From contig NZ_OY776223.1 in NCBI RefSeq assembly GCF_963675395.1, positions 186,001 through 250,000 of the forward strand: DNA of 64,000 bases, in the 5' to 3' direction. Positions 25,848 through 34,961 of this stretch are shown piece by piece; the first letter of the stretch is position 1, and each line of letters begins with the position of its first letter. The translations under genes were made by a program, and so were the position numbers. This DNA comes from an uncultured Vibrio sp. (lineage in GTDB: Bacteria; Pseudomonadota; Gammaproteobacteria; Enterobacterales; Vibrionaceae). Under the pieces are notes generated by a model. It worked only from the letters and a program-made list of their open reading frames with translations. It was not told the origin of the DNA and did no database searches.

Positions 25848-27590
25848 CTATTGCTCCTCCATTGCCTGTTCGAGTTTCTGGTACTGAAGCATTTCCGCGT
25901 ACCATCCTTGGTTCTGCTCCAATAGATGATGACGACCGCGCTCCGTAATGTGGCCGTGATTAAGCACGATAATTTCATCCGCGGATTTAAGTGCTGTTAA
26001 ACGATGAGCGATGACAATTAAGGCTTGATCACGATAGTGTGTTTCAAGGTTCTTCAGAATCTGGTGCTCTGTGCGACCGTCGACGGCAGACAACGCGTCA
26101 TCCAGAACCAGGACTTGAGCATTGAGTAACATGGCTCGCGCAATCGCAATACGCTGTTTTTGACCACCCGAAAGTGTAATACCTTTTTCACCCACTTCGG
26201 TGTTGTATCCATCTGGAAACTTCTCGATATCTTCGTGAATACAGGCCAGTTTTGCAGCGCGGTACACTTCTTCTTTGGACGCCGTTGGATTACCTAATGC
26301 GATGTTGTCAAAGATAGATTTTGAGAACAGGAATGGACTTTGATTGACGACTGCGAAGCGATTTCGCCATTGCGTTAGCTGGGCATCTTTGATTGAAACA
26401 TCACCAAATTTAATCGTGCCATGTTGCAAATCGTGCTGACGGAAAAGTAGCGTCAATAATGTTGATTTACCACTTCCAACCGGGCCAGCAATACCTAACA
26501 TTTTCCCAGGCTCTAATGTCACATTAATATCTGCTAGGGCAGGAGGTAAATCCTTTGACCAATAAAACACATCGATATTGATTTGTAGCGGCAAAGGTTT
26601 ATCTTGCAGCGGCGTGTTTCCACTGACAATTTCAGGCTGCTCATCAAAGATTTCTTGCAGACGATTCCATGCCGCCGAACCACGTTCCAAAATGTTAAAT
26701 AGGAAGGCAAACGCCAACATTGGCCAAATCATAAGGCCTAGATACATAGTGAAGGCAGTTAAGTCACCAAGAGAGATTTCGCCCTTGTCGACAAGGTATG
26801 CACCTGCAGCAACGCTGAGTAAAAAAGAAAGGCCGATAGTCAATTGGATAGCAGGGTCAAAACGCGCATCCACACGCGCAACTGCGATGTTTTTCGCGCC
26901 CGTGTCGTCAACAACATCTTCGAAGCGTTGTTGTTCTTGCTTCTCTAATCCGAAAGCACGCAACATGCGAACGCCGTTCAACGACTCTTGAGTCATATCT
27001 GACATCGTAGAGAAAGCTTCTTGCGCTATGCGGAAACGCTGGTGAAGGATACGTACAATATAGAAAATGATGATAGCGAGAAACGGCATAGGCAAAAGCG
27101 CCATAACCGTTAACTTCCAGCTTACTTGAGTCACCATCACGATAAGAACCGCAATGCCAGTAATTAGGGAGTCCGCAGCAGTGAGTACGCCTTCACCAGC
27201 GGTCATGACAATGTTTCTCACATCATTAGTGCCGCGAGCCATTAAGTCGCCAGTTTTGTAACGTTCGAAGAAACGAGGTGGTTGCGTTGAAAGGTGATGG
27301 TAAAGCTTGTTACGCAGGATGGTTCCTAATTCCCAACTCGCGCCAAATAGCCATATCCGCCATAGTATTCTGCAAACATAAATCGTCACGAATATTGCGG
27401 TAAGACCTAACAACCACATAATTAACGTGCTTGTTTCTAAAGTGTTATCGACAACACCATCTACAATCACGCCTACCGCTTTTGGCGGTATTAATTGGAG
27501 GATGGAGATCAGCGCCAACAATAAAATGGATCCAACGTAGTGTTTCCATTTTTGTTTGAAATACCAACGTAGCTGCCAGAAAATTTTCAT
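25848..27590 (-). CDS. mdlA: ABC exporter half-transporter, MdlA-like
   Basis: Partner half of MdlB, 580 residues, same membrane-plus-ATPase layout. Walker A is GPVGSGKST, signature LSGGQKQRIAIARAM and Walker B LVLDDALSAVD; Asp instead of Glu after Walker B (LDDALS) suggests that this half has the weak, non-consensus ATP site common in heterodimeric exporters. The ATG at 27590 is preferred because GGGAGGTGG precedes it; the frame extends four codons upstream through the ribosome site. Confidence 0.87.
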   Translation of the reverse strand: MKIFWQLRWYFKQKWKHYVGSILLLALISILQLIPPKAVGVIVDGVVDNTLETSTLIMWLLGLTAIFVTIYVCRILWRIWLFGASWELGTILRNKLYHHLSTQPPRFFERYKTGDLMARGTNDVRNIVMTAGEGVLTAADSLITGIAVLIVMVTQVSWKLTVMALLPMPFLAIIIFYIVRILHQRFRIAQEAFSTMSDMTQESLNGVRMLRAFGLEKQEQQRFEDVVDDTGAKNIAVARVDARFDPAIQLTIGLSFLLSVAAGAYLVDKGEISLGDLTAFTMYLGLMIWPMLAFAFLFNILERGSAAWNRLQEIFDEQPEIVSGNTPLQDKPLPLQINIDVFYWSKDLPPALADINVTLEPGKMLGIAGPVGSGKSTLLTLLFRQHDLQHGTIKFGDVSIKDAQLTQWRNRFAVVNQSPFLFSKSIFDNIALGNPTASKEEVYRAAKLACIHEDIEKFPDGYNTEVGEKGITLSGGQKQRIAIARAMLLNAQVLVLDDALSAVDGRTEHQILKNLETHYRDQALIVIAHRLTALKSADEIIVLNHGHITERGRHHLLEQNQGWYAEMLQYQKLEQAMEEQ

Positions 27591-27977
27591 TCCACCTCCC
27601 AACTTAACTGGTTGAAATTATTATGGAACCATTATTGGTCGAAATGAAAAGTTTACACGCACAAATATTGAGCAAGCATAAATACGATATTTTGTATTGA
27701 ATTTGAATATATGCTCTATCGAATTTCTTACTTTATTACTGCAACCCACCAATGTAACAAAATTATGTGAATTTAAAGTTAATTACGTATTTTTGGTGGT
27801 TTGCGAGCTGATTCATGGTTTAAAGCGCAAAAGCATAGCTTTAACTGAGTTTAATCAACGCTTTAAGCCGAAAGAATCTTGTTTTTCGAGAGAAAGGATT
27901 TAGCTGAATTTGAGTGTATATGGCCTTAACAGTCAATTCACACCTGGTTTATTAACGCTAAGAACATAAGTGGTATG
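27591..27977. other. AT-rich gap upstream of mdlA
   Basis: About 390 bases between the mdlA start and the end of the glycosylase gene. It is AT-rich and should carry the mdlAB promoter on the minus strand. A 68-codon plus-strand frame at 27697-27903 has no ribosome site or recognisable product and is not called. Nothing else is seen. Confidence 0.4.
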
Positions 27978-28664
27978 CTAAATTCGATTGTCACCCGTGC
28001 TAAATGCGATGATCTGACTGATTTCCGTTAGGCTTCGACCACTCTCTTGTTGCCACTGAATAAAGGCTTTGTTGGCTGCATCCAGAGACTTCTTAGTGTC
28101 TTTGCCACCTTCGATGATCTTGCAGTTGCGCAGGTAAGCCTCTACATCGTTAGAGATGATAAATGTGTCAGCGCCCATCTGGCGTAGGGTATATGGACCG
28201 GTATTACCGCCTAGCCGTTTACCGTGCTTTTTTAAATAAGCCCAAAGATCGGTGATGTTCTCTTGCGGCCAATCTGCCACCATTTTGCCGAATGAGCCGT
28301 ATTCAATGCTTGCTTCATGAATCATGCGTGCGTTAGCGGGAATCGACATTACTTTGGTGAGATGACGAATGATACGCTCGTCTGTCGCTTTTGTTTCCCA
28401 CTGTTCATCGGAAAGCATAAGTAATGGCTCGATTTTGAAACCAAAAAAGGCCTCTTCAAAGTTTGGCCATTTTTTACGTACCACACTCCATGAAATGCCA
28501 CTTTGAAATACTTTCATTGAAAATGCAGCTAACCAACGGTCATCAGGAATAGCGGCTAACTCTGTTTTACTTAACGGATGAGTAAGCAGGGCTTCAAGTT
28601 GGTCTTTACCGCCTTTACGTTCGGCGGCGCGTTGGTAAATCGCGTCAAATTTTTCAATGGTCAT
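27978..28664 (-). CDS. DNA-3-methyladenine glycosylase I family protein
   Basis: Base-excision repair protein of the Tag family, 228 residues, expected to remove 3-methyladenine from DNA. The helix-hairpin-helix-type fold is suggested by SMKVFQSGISWSVVRKKWPNFEEAFFGF and the later GSFGKMVADWP stretch. The match is to the diverged Tag-like group, and I could not confirm the zinc-site residues of canonical Tag, so function is moderate in certainty. The ATG at 28664 (MTIEKFDAIYQ) is preferred; the frame runs open 28 codons further up into the neighbour's promoter. Confidence 0.75.
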   Translation of the reverse strand: MTIEKFDAIYQRAAERKGGKDQLEALLTHPLSKTELAAIPDDRWLAAFSMKVFQSGISWSVVRKKWPNFEEAFFGFKIEPLLMLSDEQWETKATDERIIRHLTKVMSIPANARMIHEASIEYGSFGKMVADWPQENITDLWAYLKKHGKRLGGNTGPYTLRQMGADTFIISNDVEAYLRNCKIIEGGKDTKKSLDAANKAFIQWQQESGRSLTEISQIIAFSTGDNRI

Positions 28665-28750
28665 AAAAGAAGTTAGCCTTAGTAGATGTCGATGTTTGCC
28701 AAACATACTACGCTTAAGTTGCTGAATCGTAAATTGATGGAGTGTCACAA

Positions 28751-28945
28751 ATGAAGAAGGTCACATTAACGTTCGTTGGGGAAGGTTCGGAGCGTATCGC
28801 AGAGAAATTTTATACTTGGTTAGCTGATGGCGGATTAGAAGACAGCTTGATTGAGACACTTTCGGATCGTGAAGTCTCAGTGGTCGGCATCAGTGACATG
28901 GATAACGAAACGCGCGATGTGGTGATTACGACAGAGTTGAATTAA
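28751..28945 (+). CDS. Small hypothetical protein, 64 residues
   Basis: Unrecognised acidic protein with a likely beta-alpha-beta layout (KKVTLTFVGEGSERIAEKF, then VSVVGISDMD, VVITTEL), no signal or membrane segment. GGAG stands 8 bases before the ATG at 28751, which decides the start over a GTG at 28742. It diverges from the glycosylase and converges on the Hsp70 operon, separated by a bidirectional terminator. Confidence 0.7.
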   Translation: MKKVTLTFVGEGSERIAEKFYTWLADGGLEDSLIETLSDREVSVVGISDMDNETRDVVITTELN

Positions 28946-28973
28946 CCCGTTGTTTGTAGAGAAATCAGATAAA

Positions 28974-29007
28974 ACAAAGCCCTTCAATGAAGGGCTTTGT
29001 GCATTTC
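28974..29007. terminator. Bidirectional terminator
   Basis: A 12-bp stem (ACAAAGCCCTTC with GAAGGGCTTTGT) and 3-base loop lies between the end of the small plus-strand gene and the end of the minus-strand Hsp70 gene. The A-rich left flank serves the minus strand. Confidence 0.8.
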
Positions 29008-29033
29008 TTTTAGCATTTCTATGGAGAAATAGC

Positions 29034-31871
29034 TTAGTGATGAACCAGCGTTAAACCACTTGGTAGCGCGTCACCAAAGACACGTTTAGACTCACTTTCA
29101 GACAGTTCTTTGACTTCTTCAACCAGAGAAACCCAAGAATCAGGCACTTTACTTTGTTTCAGTTTGGCCAGAACTTGCTCGCGGTAGTCGTCGGAAATAT
29201 CGAACAATCGATCGCCTGTTTTACGGCAAATCATTACAGCGGCAAATGCAATCATTGGCTCTTTCTGCCAATTTTGCTCCAGCAATTTTGGAAGCCACTG
29301 TTCCGCTTGCTCTCGTGGAATCACATTGTGCTGGCTACCGTATAGCGGCGTACGTGAAGCAAGTCGGCCCATTGCCCACCAGTGTGCTTGTTGGAATTGA
29401 TTATGGTTAATGGCTTTACTCAGGAACCACGTTGCCAAAAGCACTTTATCTTCCACTTCCAGATTTTCCAACGACGCTGACAGGCGAACCATTGACTCGT
29501 AGCCCATGTCTTGCGCAGCTTTGGCGGATTGTGGATTCTTCATTGCGCCTGGGTGCAAGTATTTGGCAATGTCAGCCAAAATCGTTTCTTGCTGCTCTTG
29601 GTTTAAGCCACCAGCAATACGACGCCAGAATACCCACCAGTCTGTCCATCCTTGATGGTTTTTAAACTGAATGTTTTGTTGGTAAAGTCCCCAAATCTGT
29701 TCGATGCGCCAAGAATCGGTTGGATCGCCAAACCCTGGGCGCAATGCAAAGCCCGCAAGTCGCAGCCAGTTCTTCTCATGTTGTTCAGATCGACGGCGGC
29801 GCTTTCTGCCTTGAGCAAATGCGTCGAATAGCTGACGAAGCGTTGTGAAGTCCCATTCATCACGCTTACCCAATTTCTTCTCAAGATCTTTCGCTAACGT
29901 TTTGATCTCTTTACTGTCAGCACTTTTTTTATTACCACTGTAGAGACGAGCCACAAGCTCTTTACACTCATTCAACTTTGGATGAAGTTGTACGTCTTCG
30001 TTGTTGTCTGCTTGTTTGTTACGTACTTCAAACTCTAGCGCCCAACGTTTAGTGTCGTCTTCTGCGCTGACACATTCCATTTTGAGTGTGCCGACTTCAG
30101 TTAATTGACAAGCGAGTTGTACTTCGACGCGCTCTTTTTGGTTCGCATGCAATTCAGCACCTTCACCTTCTAGCGTGGTGATGTACGGTGGAAGTGGAAC
30201 AAATAAGTCAGGGTCAACGTCAACCATCACACCATTTTGAATCGCGGTGTTGTTGGTCAGTGTATCGTGGGTTGAAGTCAGCAGGTTAAATCGAACCGGC
30301 TCACCTAGTGTGAGCGAGAAGCGACGACCACTTAAACGAATCTCATGGCCTTCTTCCGTCCCTTTTGCCAGTAAACAAAGCGCTTTGCCCATTTTGTTTT
30401 TTTCTTGCAGATGAAGGAAGTAAGAACGAGCAGCACCACCACCGATTTTTAGCTGTGCTCCACGACGCGCTTTACCAAAGGCAACGGCGCCAAGTGCGAC
30501 AGACCAATCAGGATGCGGGTTATCCAAAACCGTGACAGGAGCGCCGCGCCAGTCTGAGAGTAGGGTAGTGACACGCTCAGTGACAAGGTCACTGTTAAAC
30601 ACACCACCATTGAGTAGTAAGCCGACTGGAATCGCGTTTTGTTTTTCGTCTTCTATGCCTAGTGCAGATCGCGACACTTGCTGATGCTGAGTTAGGAACT
30701 CGGCTACGTGTTTACTTACTGCAGGATCTGCGACGTACGGCAACCCAAACTCGACGACGGCACTGCGTCGTTTGTCTGGCACCTCATTAAAATCCGAAAG
30801 CGGGAAGAAACCATCCAAGGCAATTTGGTGCACTTCTTGTTTACTCAGCGCAATACTCTTGGTTCCACCAAGCAGTTTTGAGCCGCTACCCAGCATGGTG
30901 ATTTTTACTTCTTCCGGTGCGTTTGAAGAAAGCAGGTTTTCTTTCGCTTTTCGGGTCTGCTGAATCAGCTTGGTGAGGCTTGCGGCAGTCAGCTTTTTGT
31001 TCTGCTCCCCTTTATTTAGAGTAAAGCGACTTTCTGCCAAGTGTGCCAATGCCAAGTCGAGGTTGTCACCACCCAGCATGAGGTGTTCACCAACACCGAT
31101 ACGGTCAAGGGCCAGCTCACTCTCGCCGTCATTACTTTGTTTGAACTTAGCCTCAATCAAACTTAAGTCGGTAGTACCACCACCCACGTCACATACCAAG
31201 ATCAACGGTAAGTCTTTAAGCTCGTCGGCTGCCGTTCTTTGGTGGCGTGCGTACCAGTCGTAACATACCGCTTGTGGTTCTTCGAGCAGAACGATTTTCT
31301 TTAACCCTGCAAGCTCTGCCGCTTCAAGGGTGAGTTTACGAGCGGTTTCATCGAATGATGCAGGAACTGTAACCACGACGTCTTGGTCTTCCAGCTTGTT
31401 ACTTGGGTGACGGTAGTTCCACGCTTGGCGGATATGGTTAAGGTAACTGGCGCTGGCAATCACTGGTGAGACTTTATCAACGTCATGCGCGCCGGCCCAA
31501 GGAAGAATATCTGAGCTACGGTCTACGGCTTGGTGTGATAGCCAGCTTTTTGCACTGGATACCTGACGGCCTTCAACTTTTGCGCCGAGTTCACGCGCCC
31601 ATTCACCGACAATCACATTTTTAAGATCGCCAGAAACAAGCTGATTTTCCCAAGGCAGGGTTAAATCAGACGCAGAGATTTGCCCTGGAGCAGGGTGGTA
31701 GCGGAAAGAGGGCAACAGCGGTTTACGAACCACTTCACCAGGACCAATTAACTGGTCGATGTCAAATAGGGATACTTCGGATTGTTCAAGGTTGTCGGTG
31801 ATTTCACAATAGGCCACCACAGTGTTTGTCGTGCCAAGGTCAATACCAACTAGAAAACGAGGAGATGCCAT
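29034..31871 (-). CDS. Hsp70 family protein with long C-terminal extension (DUF3731-like)
   Basis: ATP-dependent chaperone-like protein of 945 residues. The N-terminal actin-type ATPase (about 1-500) shows both phosphate loops, VGIDLGTTNTVVAY and LVCDVGGGTTDLSLIE, and the adenosine-region NGGVFNSDLV. A short beta region follows, then a polar helical domain from about 640 to the end (KRDEWDFTTLRQLFDAF, GFGDPTDSWRIEQIWGLY, GWTDWWVFWRRIAGGL), which I take as DUF3731. There is no DnaK-type substrate lid or EEVD tail. It follows another Hsp70 and a DUF2760 gene. GAAGG precedes the ATG by five bases. Role: inferred chaperone of unknown clients. Confidence 0.85.
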   Translation of the reverse strand: MASPRFLVGIDLGTTNTVVAYCEITDNLEQSEVSLFDIDQLIGPGEVVRKPLLPSFRYHPAPGQISASDLTLPWENQLVSGDLKNVIVGEWARELGAKVEGRQVSSAKSWLSHQAVDRSSDILPWAGAHDVDKVSPVIASASYLNHIRQAWNYRHPSNKLEDQDVVVTVPASFDETARKLTLEAAELAGLKKIVLLEEPQAVCYDWYARHQRTAADELKDLPLILVCDVGGGTTDLSLIEAKFKQSNDGESELALDRIGVGEHLMLGGDNLDLALAHLAESRFTLNKGEQNKKLTAASLTKLIQQTRKAKENLLSSNAPEEVKITMLGSGSKLLGGTKSIALSKQEVHQIALDGFFPLSDFNEVPDKRRSAVVEFGLPYVADPAVSKHVAEFLTQHQQVSRSALGIEDEKQNAIPVGLLLNGGVFNSDLVTERVTTLLSDWRGAPVTVLDNPHPDWSVALGAVAFGKARRGAQLKIGGGAARSYFLHLQEKNKMGKALCLLAKGTEEGHEIRLSGRRFSLTLGEPVRFNLLTSTHDTLTNNTAIQNGVMVDVDPDLFVPLPPYITTLEGEGAELHANQKERVEVQLACQLTEVGTLKMECVSAEDDTKRWALEFEVRNKQADNNEDVQLHPKLNECKELVARLYSGNKKSADSKEIKTLAKDLEKKLGKRDEWDFTTLRQLFDAFAQGRKRRRRSEQHEKNWLRLAGFALRPGFGDPTDSWRIEQIWGLYQQNIQFKNHQGWTDWWVFWRRIAGGLNQEQQETILADIAKYLHPGAMKNPQSAKAAQDMGYESMVRLSASLENLEVEDKVLLATWFLSKAINHNQFQQAHWWAMGRLASRTPLYGSQHNVIPREQAEQWLPKLLEQNWQKEPMIAFAAVMICRKTGDRLFDISDDYREQVLAKLKQSKVPDSWVSLVEEVKELSESESKRVFGDALPSGLTLVHH

Positions 31872-31886
31872 ACAAACCTTCGTGTA

Positions 31887-31917
31887 TTTAAAAACGGCAC
31901 CCGATTGGATGCCGTTT
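31887..31917 (-). terminator. Intercistronic terminator/attenuator between the two Hsp70 genes
   Basis: On the minus strand AAACGGCA and TGCCGTTT form an 8-bp stem with a 10-base loop, followed by TTTTAAATA. It sits between the stop of the first Hsp70 (31927) and the start of the second (31871). It could reduce transcription into the longer Hsp70 or end the first transcript. Confidence 0.7.
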
Positions 31918-31926
31918 GATTTCTAT

Positions 31927-33891
31927 TTATTCTTCTTCGTTTGAGTCACTTTTTGCGTCTTCACGCACATCGAACTCAACGTGCCATTTTTGACCGTTAT
32001 CGGCGGCAATTGCTTCCAGGTAAAGCGTACCAAGCTCTGTCACGCGAGATGCCAGAGTGACTGGAACCACTTCGCCTTCGCTGCGGCCTTCTGACACTGG
32101 CAGCGTTACCTGAATTTCTGGTAACTCTTCAAGCTCTTCTGGTGCCCAGTGATCAAGATGAGTGCCTGCCAGATCATCACGGCGTACTGTCGAACCGAAG
32201 AACTGGAAGTTTACTGGCTGGCCGATAATCAGACCAAACTCCTGGCTTGGTACGTCAACACTTGAGCCTTCTTCCATACCAAATGGTGCCACACATAGGG
32301 CTTCCATTGGAGGTGCCATACCCGGAATCGCTGGCATTGCACTTTCGATACCTACGTAGTAAGCCGAAGCGATACCACCGCGAATACGGACGCCCTGACC
32401 ACGACGAACTGAGCCGTAGTAAGCCGCACCGCTTGCTACCGCAAGATCGAGATCAACTCCAGTCAGACGTTTTGCCATTTCGGTCTCTGCTTCAAGCAAC
32501 CATTCGTTAATGGTGTCTTCTAAGCGAGAGGCCAGTAGCGTTGACTTCAGCACACCACCGTTAAATAGAATCGCGGTTGGTTTGATGAAATCTGCTGATG
32601 GAGTAGCATCGGCGCCTGGCATGCCTGGCATATTTGCAAACGGGTTGTAGTCTTGCTCTGGAGCCGATTCAGCACCACTTTGTGCGTTTGCTTGTTTAGA
32701 CAAAAACGCAGCAATGTGGCGCGTGATGCCTGCATCTTGAGCGTAAGGCAGGCCCATTTGCGTTAGTGCACCACGGTTACGTTGAACCGGGTGATCTGTA
32801 ATAGCAACTTGTGGGAAGAATCCATCAACCAATGTTTGCTGTACTTCTTCTTGAGTCAGTTCTGTTTTCAGTGTTGCGCCAAGCAGCTTAGAGCCACGGC
32901 TAGGAACAACGATTGGCACAGATTGCAGCTCGATGTCGTTCAGAAGCGCTTCTTTGGCATCACGGCAAGCGTGTGTCATTGCCTGAACTTGCCACGGTTG
33001 TAGATCTTTGCCATCTTGAGCAAGTTTCATTTTCAAGCGGTACGCAAGGGCAAGGTCCATGTTATCACCGCCAAGCAGGATGTGTTCACCTACTGCGATA
33101 CGGCTAAGACTTAGGTTACCGTCATCTTCGGTTACTTCCACCAAAGAAAGGTCAGTGGTACCACCACCGATATCAACAACAAGCACGATGTCGCCCACTT
33201 CAACTTCGTCGCGCCACTTGTCATTGCTGTTGTCAATCCAGTTATAAAGTGCAGCCTGAGGCTCTTCTAGTAAAGTCAGGTGAACAAAACCGACATTGCG
33301 CGCAGCTTCTGCTGTTAGATCACGTGCAGCCGGATCGAACGATGCCGGAACGGTAATCGTCACTTCCTGCTCAGCAAGCTTATGATTTGGGTGAGTGTGG
33401 TTCCAAGCGTCTTTCAGGTGCTCAAGGTACAGCTCTGTTGCACGAAGTGGCGACACTTTTTCAACTTCTTCTGGGCTACCTGCTGGCAGGAAAGCATCAC
33501 GACGGTTAACGCCACCATGGCAAAGCCAAGATTTCGCACTGGCAATCAAGCGGATAGGCGTTTTTGAACCTAGGTTACGCGCAATGGCACCAACCAGTGC
33601 TTTAGGCTCGCTTGACCACGGTAGTACGCGAGATTGCGGATTCATTTCATGTTCGTGTGGTTGGTATAGAAACGAGCCTAGTTGGCTGCGAGTTTCTACT
33701 GTGCCAGGTGCCGTCAATTGCGGGATTGGCATCACTTCTACACGAGCTTCTTCATCGTGAGTATCAACATAAGACATCACGCAGTGTGTCGTACCTAAGT
33801 CAATACCCACGCTAAATTGAGGAGACTGCTGCTCAGCCGCCGTTTGGATGTTTTCTTCTTGAGAAGTGTTTTCTTGGTTCATGTGTTCCAT
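31927..33891 (-). CDS. Hsp70 family protein
   Basis: Chaperone-like protein of 654 residues. It opens with an acidic Gln/Glu leader of about 25 residues and then the Hsp70 ATPase: VGIDLGTTHCVMSYVD, the second loop VLVVDIGGGTTDLSLVE and FNGGVLKSTLLASRLED. The insert QSGAESAPEQDYNPFANM around residue 405 is unusual. The C-terminal beta region ends near the stop with an acidic SDSNEEE tail, so no helical lid is present. Its ATG overlaps the end of the DUF2760 gene, which couples their translation. No J-protein or GrpE is encoded nearby. Confidence 0.87.
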   Translation of the reverse strand: MEHMNQENTSQEENIQTAAEQQSPQFSVGIDLGTTHCVMSYVDTHDEEARVEVMPIPQLTAPGTVETRSQLGSFLYQPHEHEMNPQSRVLPWSSEPKALVGAIARNLGSKTPIRLIASAKSWLCHGGVNRRDAFLPAGSPEEVEKVSPLRATELYLEHLKDAWNHTHPNHKLAEQEVTITVPASFDPAARDLTAEAARNVGFVHLTLLEEPQAALYNWIDNSNDKWRDEVEVGDIVLVVDIGGGTTDLSLVEVTEDDGNLSLSRIAVGEHILLGGDNMDLALAYRLKMKLAQDGKDLQPWQVQAMTHACRDAKEALLNDIELQSVPIVVPSRGSKLLGATLKTELTQEEVQQTLVDGFFPQVAITDHPVQRNRGALTQMGLPYAQDAGITRHIAAFLSKQANAQSGAESAPEQDYNPFANMPGMPGADATPSADFIKPTAILFNGGVLKSTLLASRLEDTINEWLLEAETEMAKRLTGVDLDLAVASGAAYYGSVRRGQGVRIRGGIASAYYVGIESAMPAIPGMAPPMEALCVAPFGMEEGSSVDVPSQEFGLIIGQPVNFQFFGSTVRRDDLAGTHLDHWAPEELEELPEIQVTLPVSEGRSEGEVVPVTLASRVTELGTLYLEAIAADNGQKWHVEFDVREDAKSDSNEEE

Positions 33892-34523
33892 TACAACTCA
33901 ACCTCAGCTGGTGCAATCACAGATGCATCATAGTTTTCAGCCAGTTTTGGCAGGTTCATTGATGTTGCCTTCCAACCTTTATGAACCAGTGTTCCGTGGA
34001 ATGGCGCACTGCCTGTTACATTGCCAGTTAGGCGAATTTCTTGTGGGTTAAAGTTTTCTTCAACCGTAATGCGGGTTTCTTCTTCTTCGTTGCGTACGTG
34101 TGCAAGTGTCACGTAATCACTCAATACTTTTTGACCACCAGTATGGATAACGCGAGCTGCTGCCCCCACTTCTTCATCTGAGAAAGAAGTTAAGTCTTCT
34201 TGTAGGAAGTCAATTAGGCGGGCTTCTTGTTGCATGATAGAAAGCAGTTGCATTGCCGAGTCGGTAGAAGCTGTTGCGAGTTTTGATTCAACCTCAACCA
34301 CTTTTTCAACTACTTTCTCAACTTCAACCACTTTTTCAACTTCAACGATTTTCTCGACAGGTTTTTCGACCTCGACGATTTTCTCAACCGGCTTTTCTAC
34401 CACTTTCTCAATGACTTTCGATTTACGTGATACAGCAACCAGCAAAAGCAATACGCTCGAAGCAGCAAGACCTGCGTGAAGCATATCGAACGTTTGAGGA
34501 ATTAGGTTCAAATCAATGTTCAT
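33891..34523 (-). CDS. DUF2760 domain protein with membrane anchor and Val-Glu-Lys repeat
   Basis: Protein of 210 residues that heads the Hsp70 operon. Residues ~14-32 form one hydrophobic segment (likely inner-membrane anchor), residues 37-79 a low-complexity KVVEK/PVEKIVEVE repeat (probable extended helix or coiled coil), and about 85-210 a globular domain that I take as DUF2760 (MQLLSIMQQEARLIDFLQEDL, ARVIHTGG, VRLTGNVTGSAPFHGTLVHKG-like). It is coupled by start-stop overlap to the first Hsp70. The layout suggests a tether that recruits the Hsp70 pair to the membrane, but this is inference. Confidence 0.82.
   Translation of the reverse strand: MNIDLNLIPQTFDMLHAGLAASSVLLLLVAVSRKSKVIEKVVEKPVEKIVEVEKPVEKIVEVEKVVEVEKVVEKVVEVESKLATASTDSAMQLLSIMQQEARLIDFLQEDLTSFSDEEVGAAARVIHTGGQKVLSDYVTLAHVRNEEEETRITVEENFNPQEIRLTGNVTGSAPFHGTLVHKGWKATSMNLPKLAENYDASVIAPAEVEL
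34287..34415 (-). repeat. In-frame repeat encoding Val-Glu-Lys units
   Basis: About 130 bases of imperfect direct repeats inside the DUF2760 gene, encoding repeated VEK, VEKIVEVEK and VEKPVEK units. Such repeats expand or contract by slippage in multiples of three. It is coding, not a CRISPR array. Confidence 0.85.
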
Positions 34524-34961
34524 GACGTTTTTTCTCTTTCTATTGATTCATTGGTACATAGGCTCAATGTGTTTATTAAAATGATCGTCTTTGCGATCCT
34601 GTACCAAGTTTAGACACTAAAATGATGTCGGATGTTAGCATATTCAAGGCTTAACGCTGTAATAATTCGTAAATTTACCGCACGATTAGCACGAAAAATC
34701 AACGATTGAAACAGTCTTTAAAGACCATTGCTGGTTGAAAACACGATATTTCCTTAATTAAGGACCCCTTGTCTCAGATTTTGCCATCGGTATATATCGC
34801 ACTTTTTCACATCATTACGAGAGTTTATAGTGAAGATTCACTAGATAAATAGCCTCAACGCAGTGCGTTCGGCGATTAAATCGGCAAGCGAATTCGAGTT
34901 TTACATAGTGTTGAGGTAGAATCTGACGCTTTAAAATCTACGTTAGGAATCAAGACAAACT
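34524..34961. promoter_or_regulatory. Divergent region upstream of the Hsp70 operon and the exonuclease
   Basis: A 438-base AT-rich region without a supported gene, holding the promoters of the DUF2760-Hsp70 operon (minus) and the exonuclease (plus). A CTTGAA at 34643-34648 (minus strand) recalls a sigma-32 -35 box, but the matching -10 is poor. No other feature was supported. Confidence 0.4.

Noticed and set aside
27697..27903. 68-codon plus-strand frame upstream of mdlA
   Set aside because: No ribosome site, AT-rich composition, no recognisable product and position inside a promoter region.
34287..34415. Repeat array considered as CRISPR or tandem satellite
   Set aside because: In frame with the DUF2760 gene and codes for VEK units; no spacers of uniform length.
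34643..34648. CTTGAA as a sigma-32 heat-shock promoter for the Hsp70 operon
   Set aside because: The matching -10 region is only a weak fit, so heat-shock control is not supported by the sequence.
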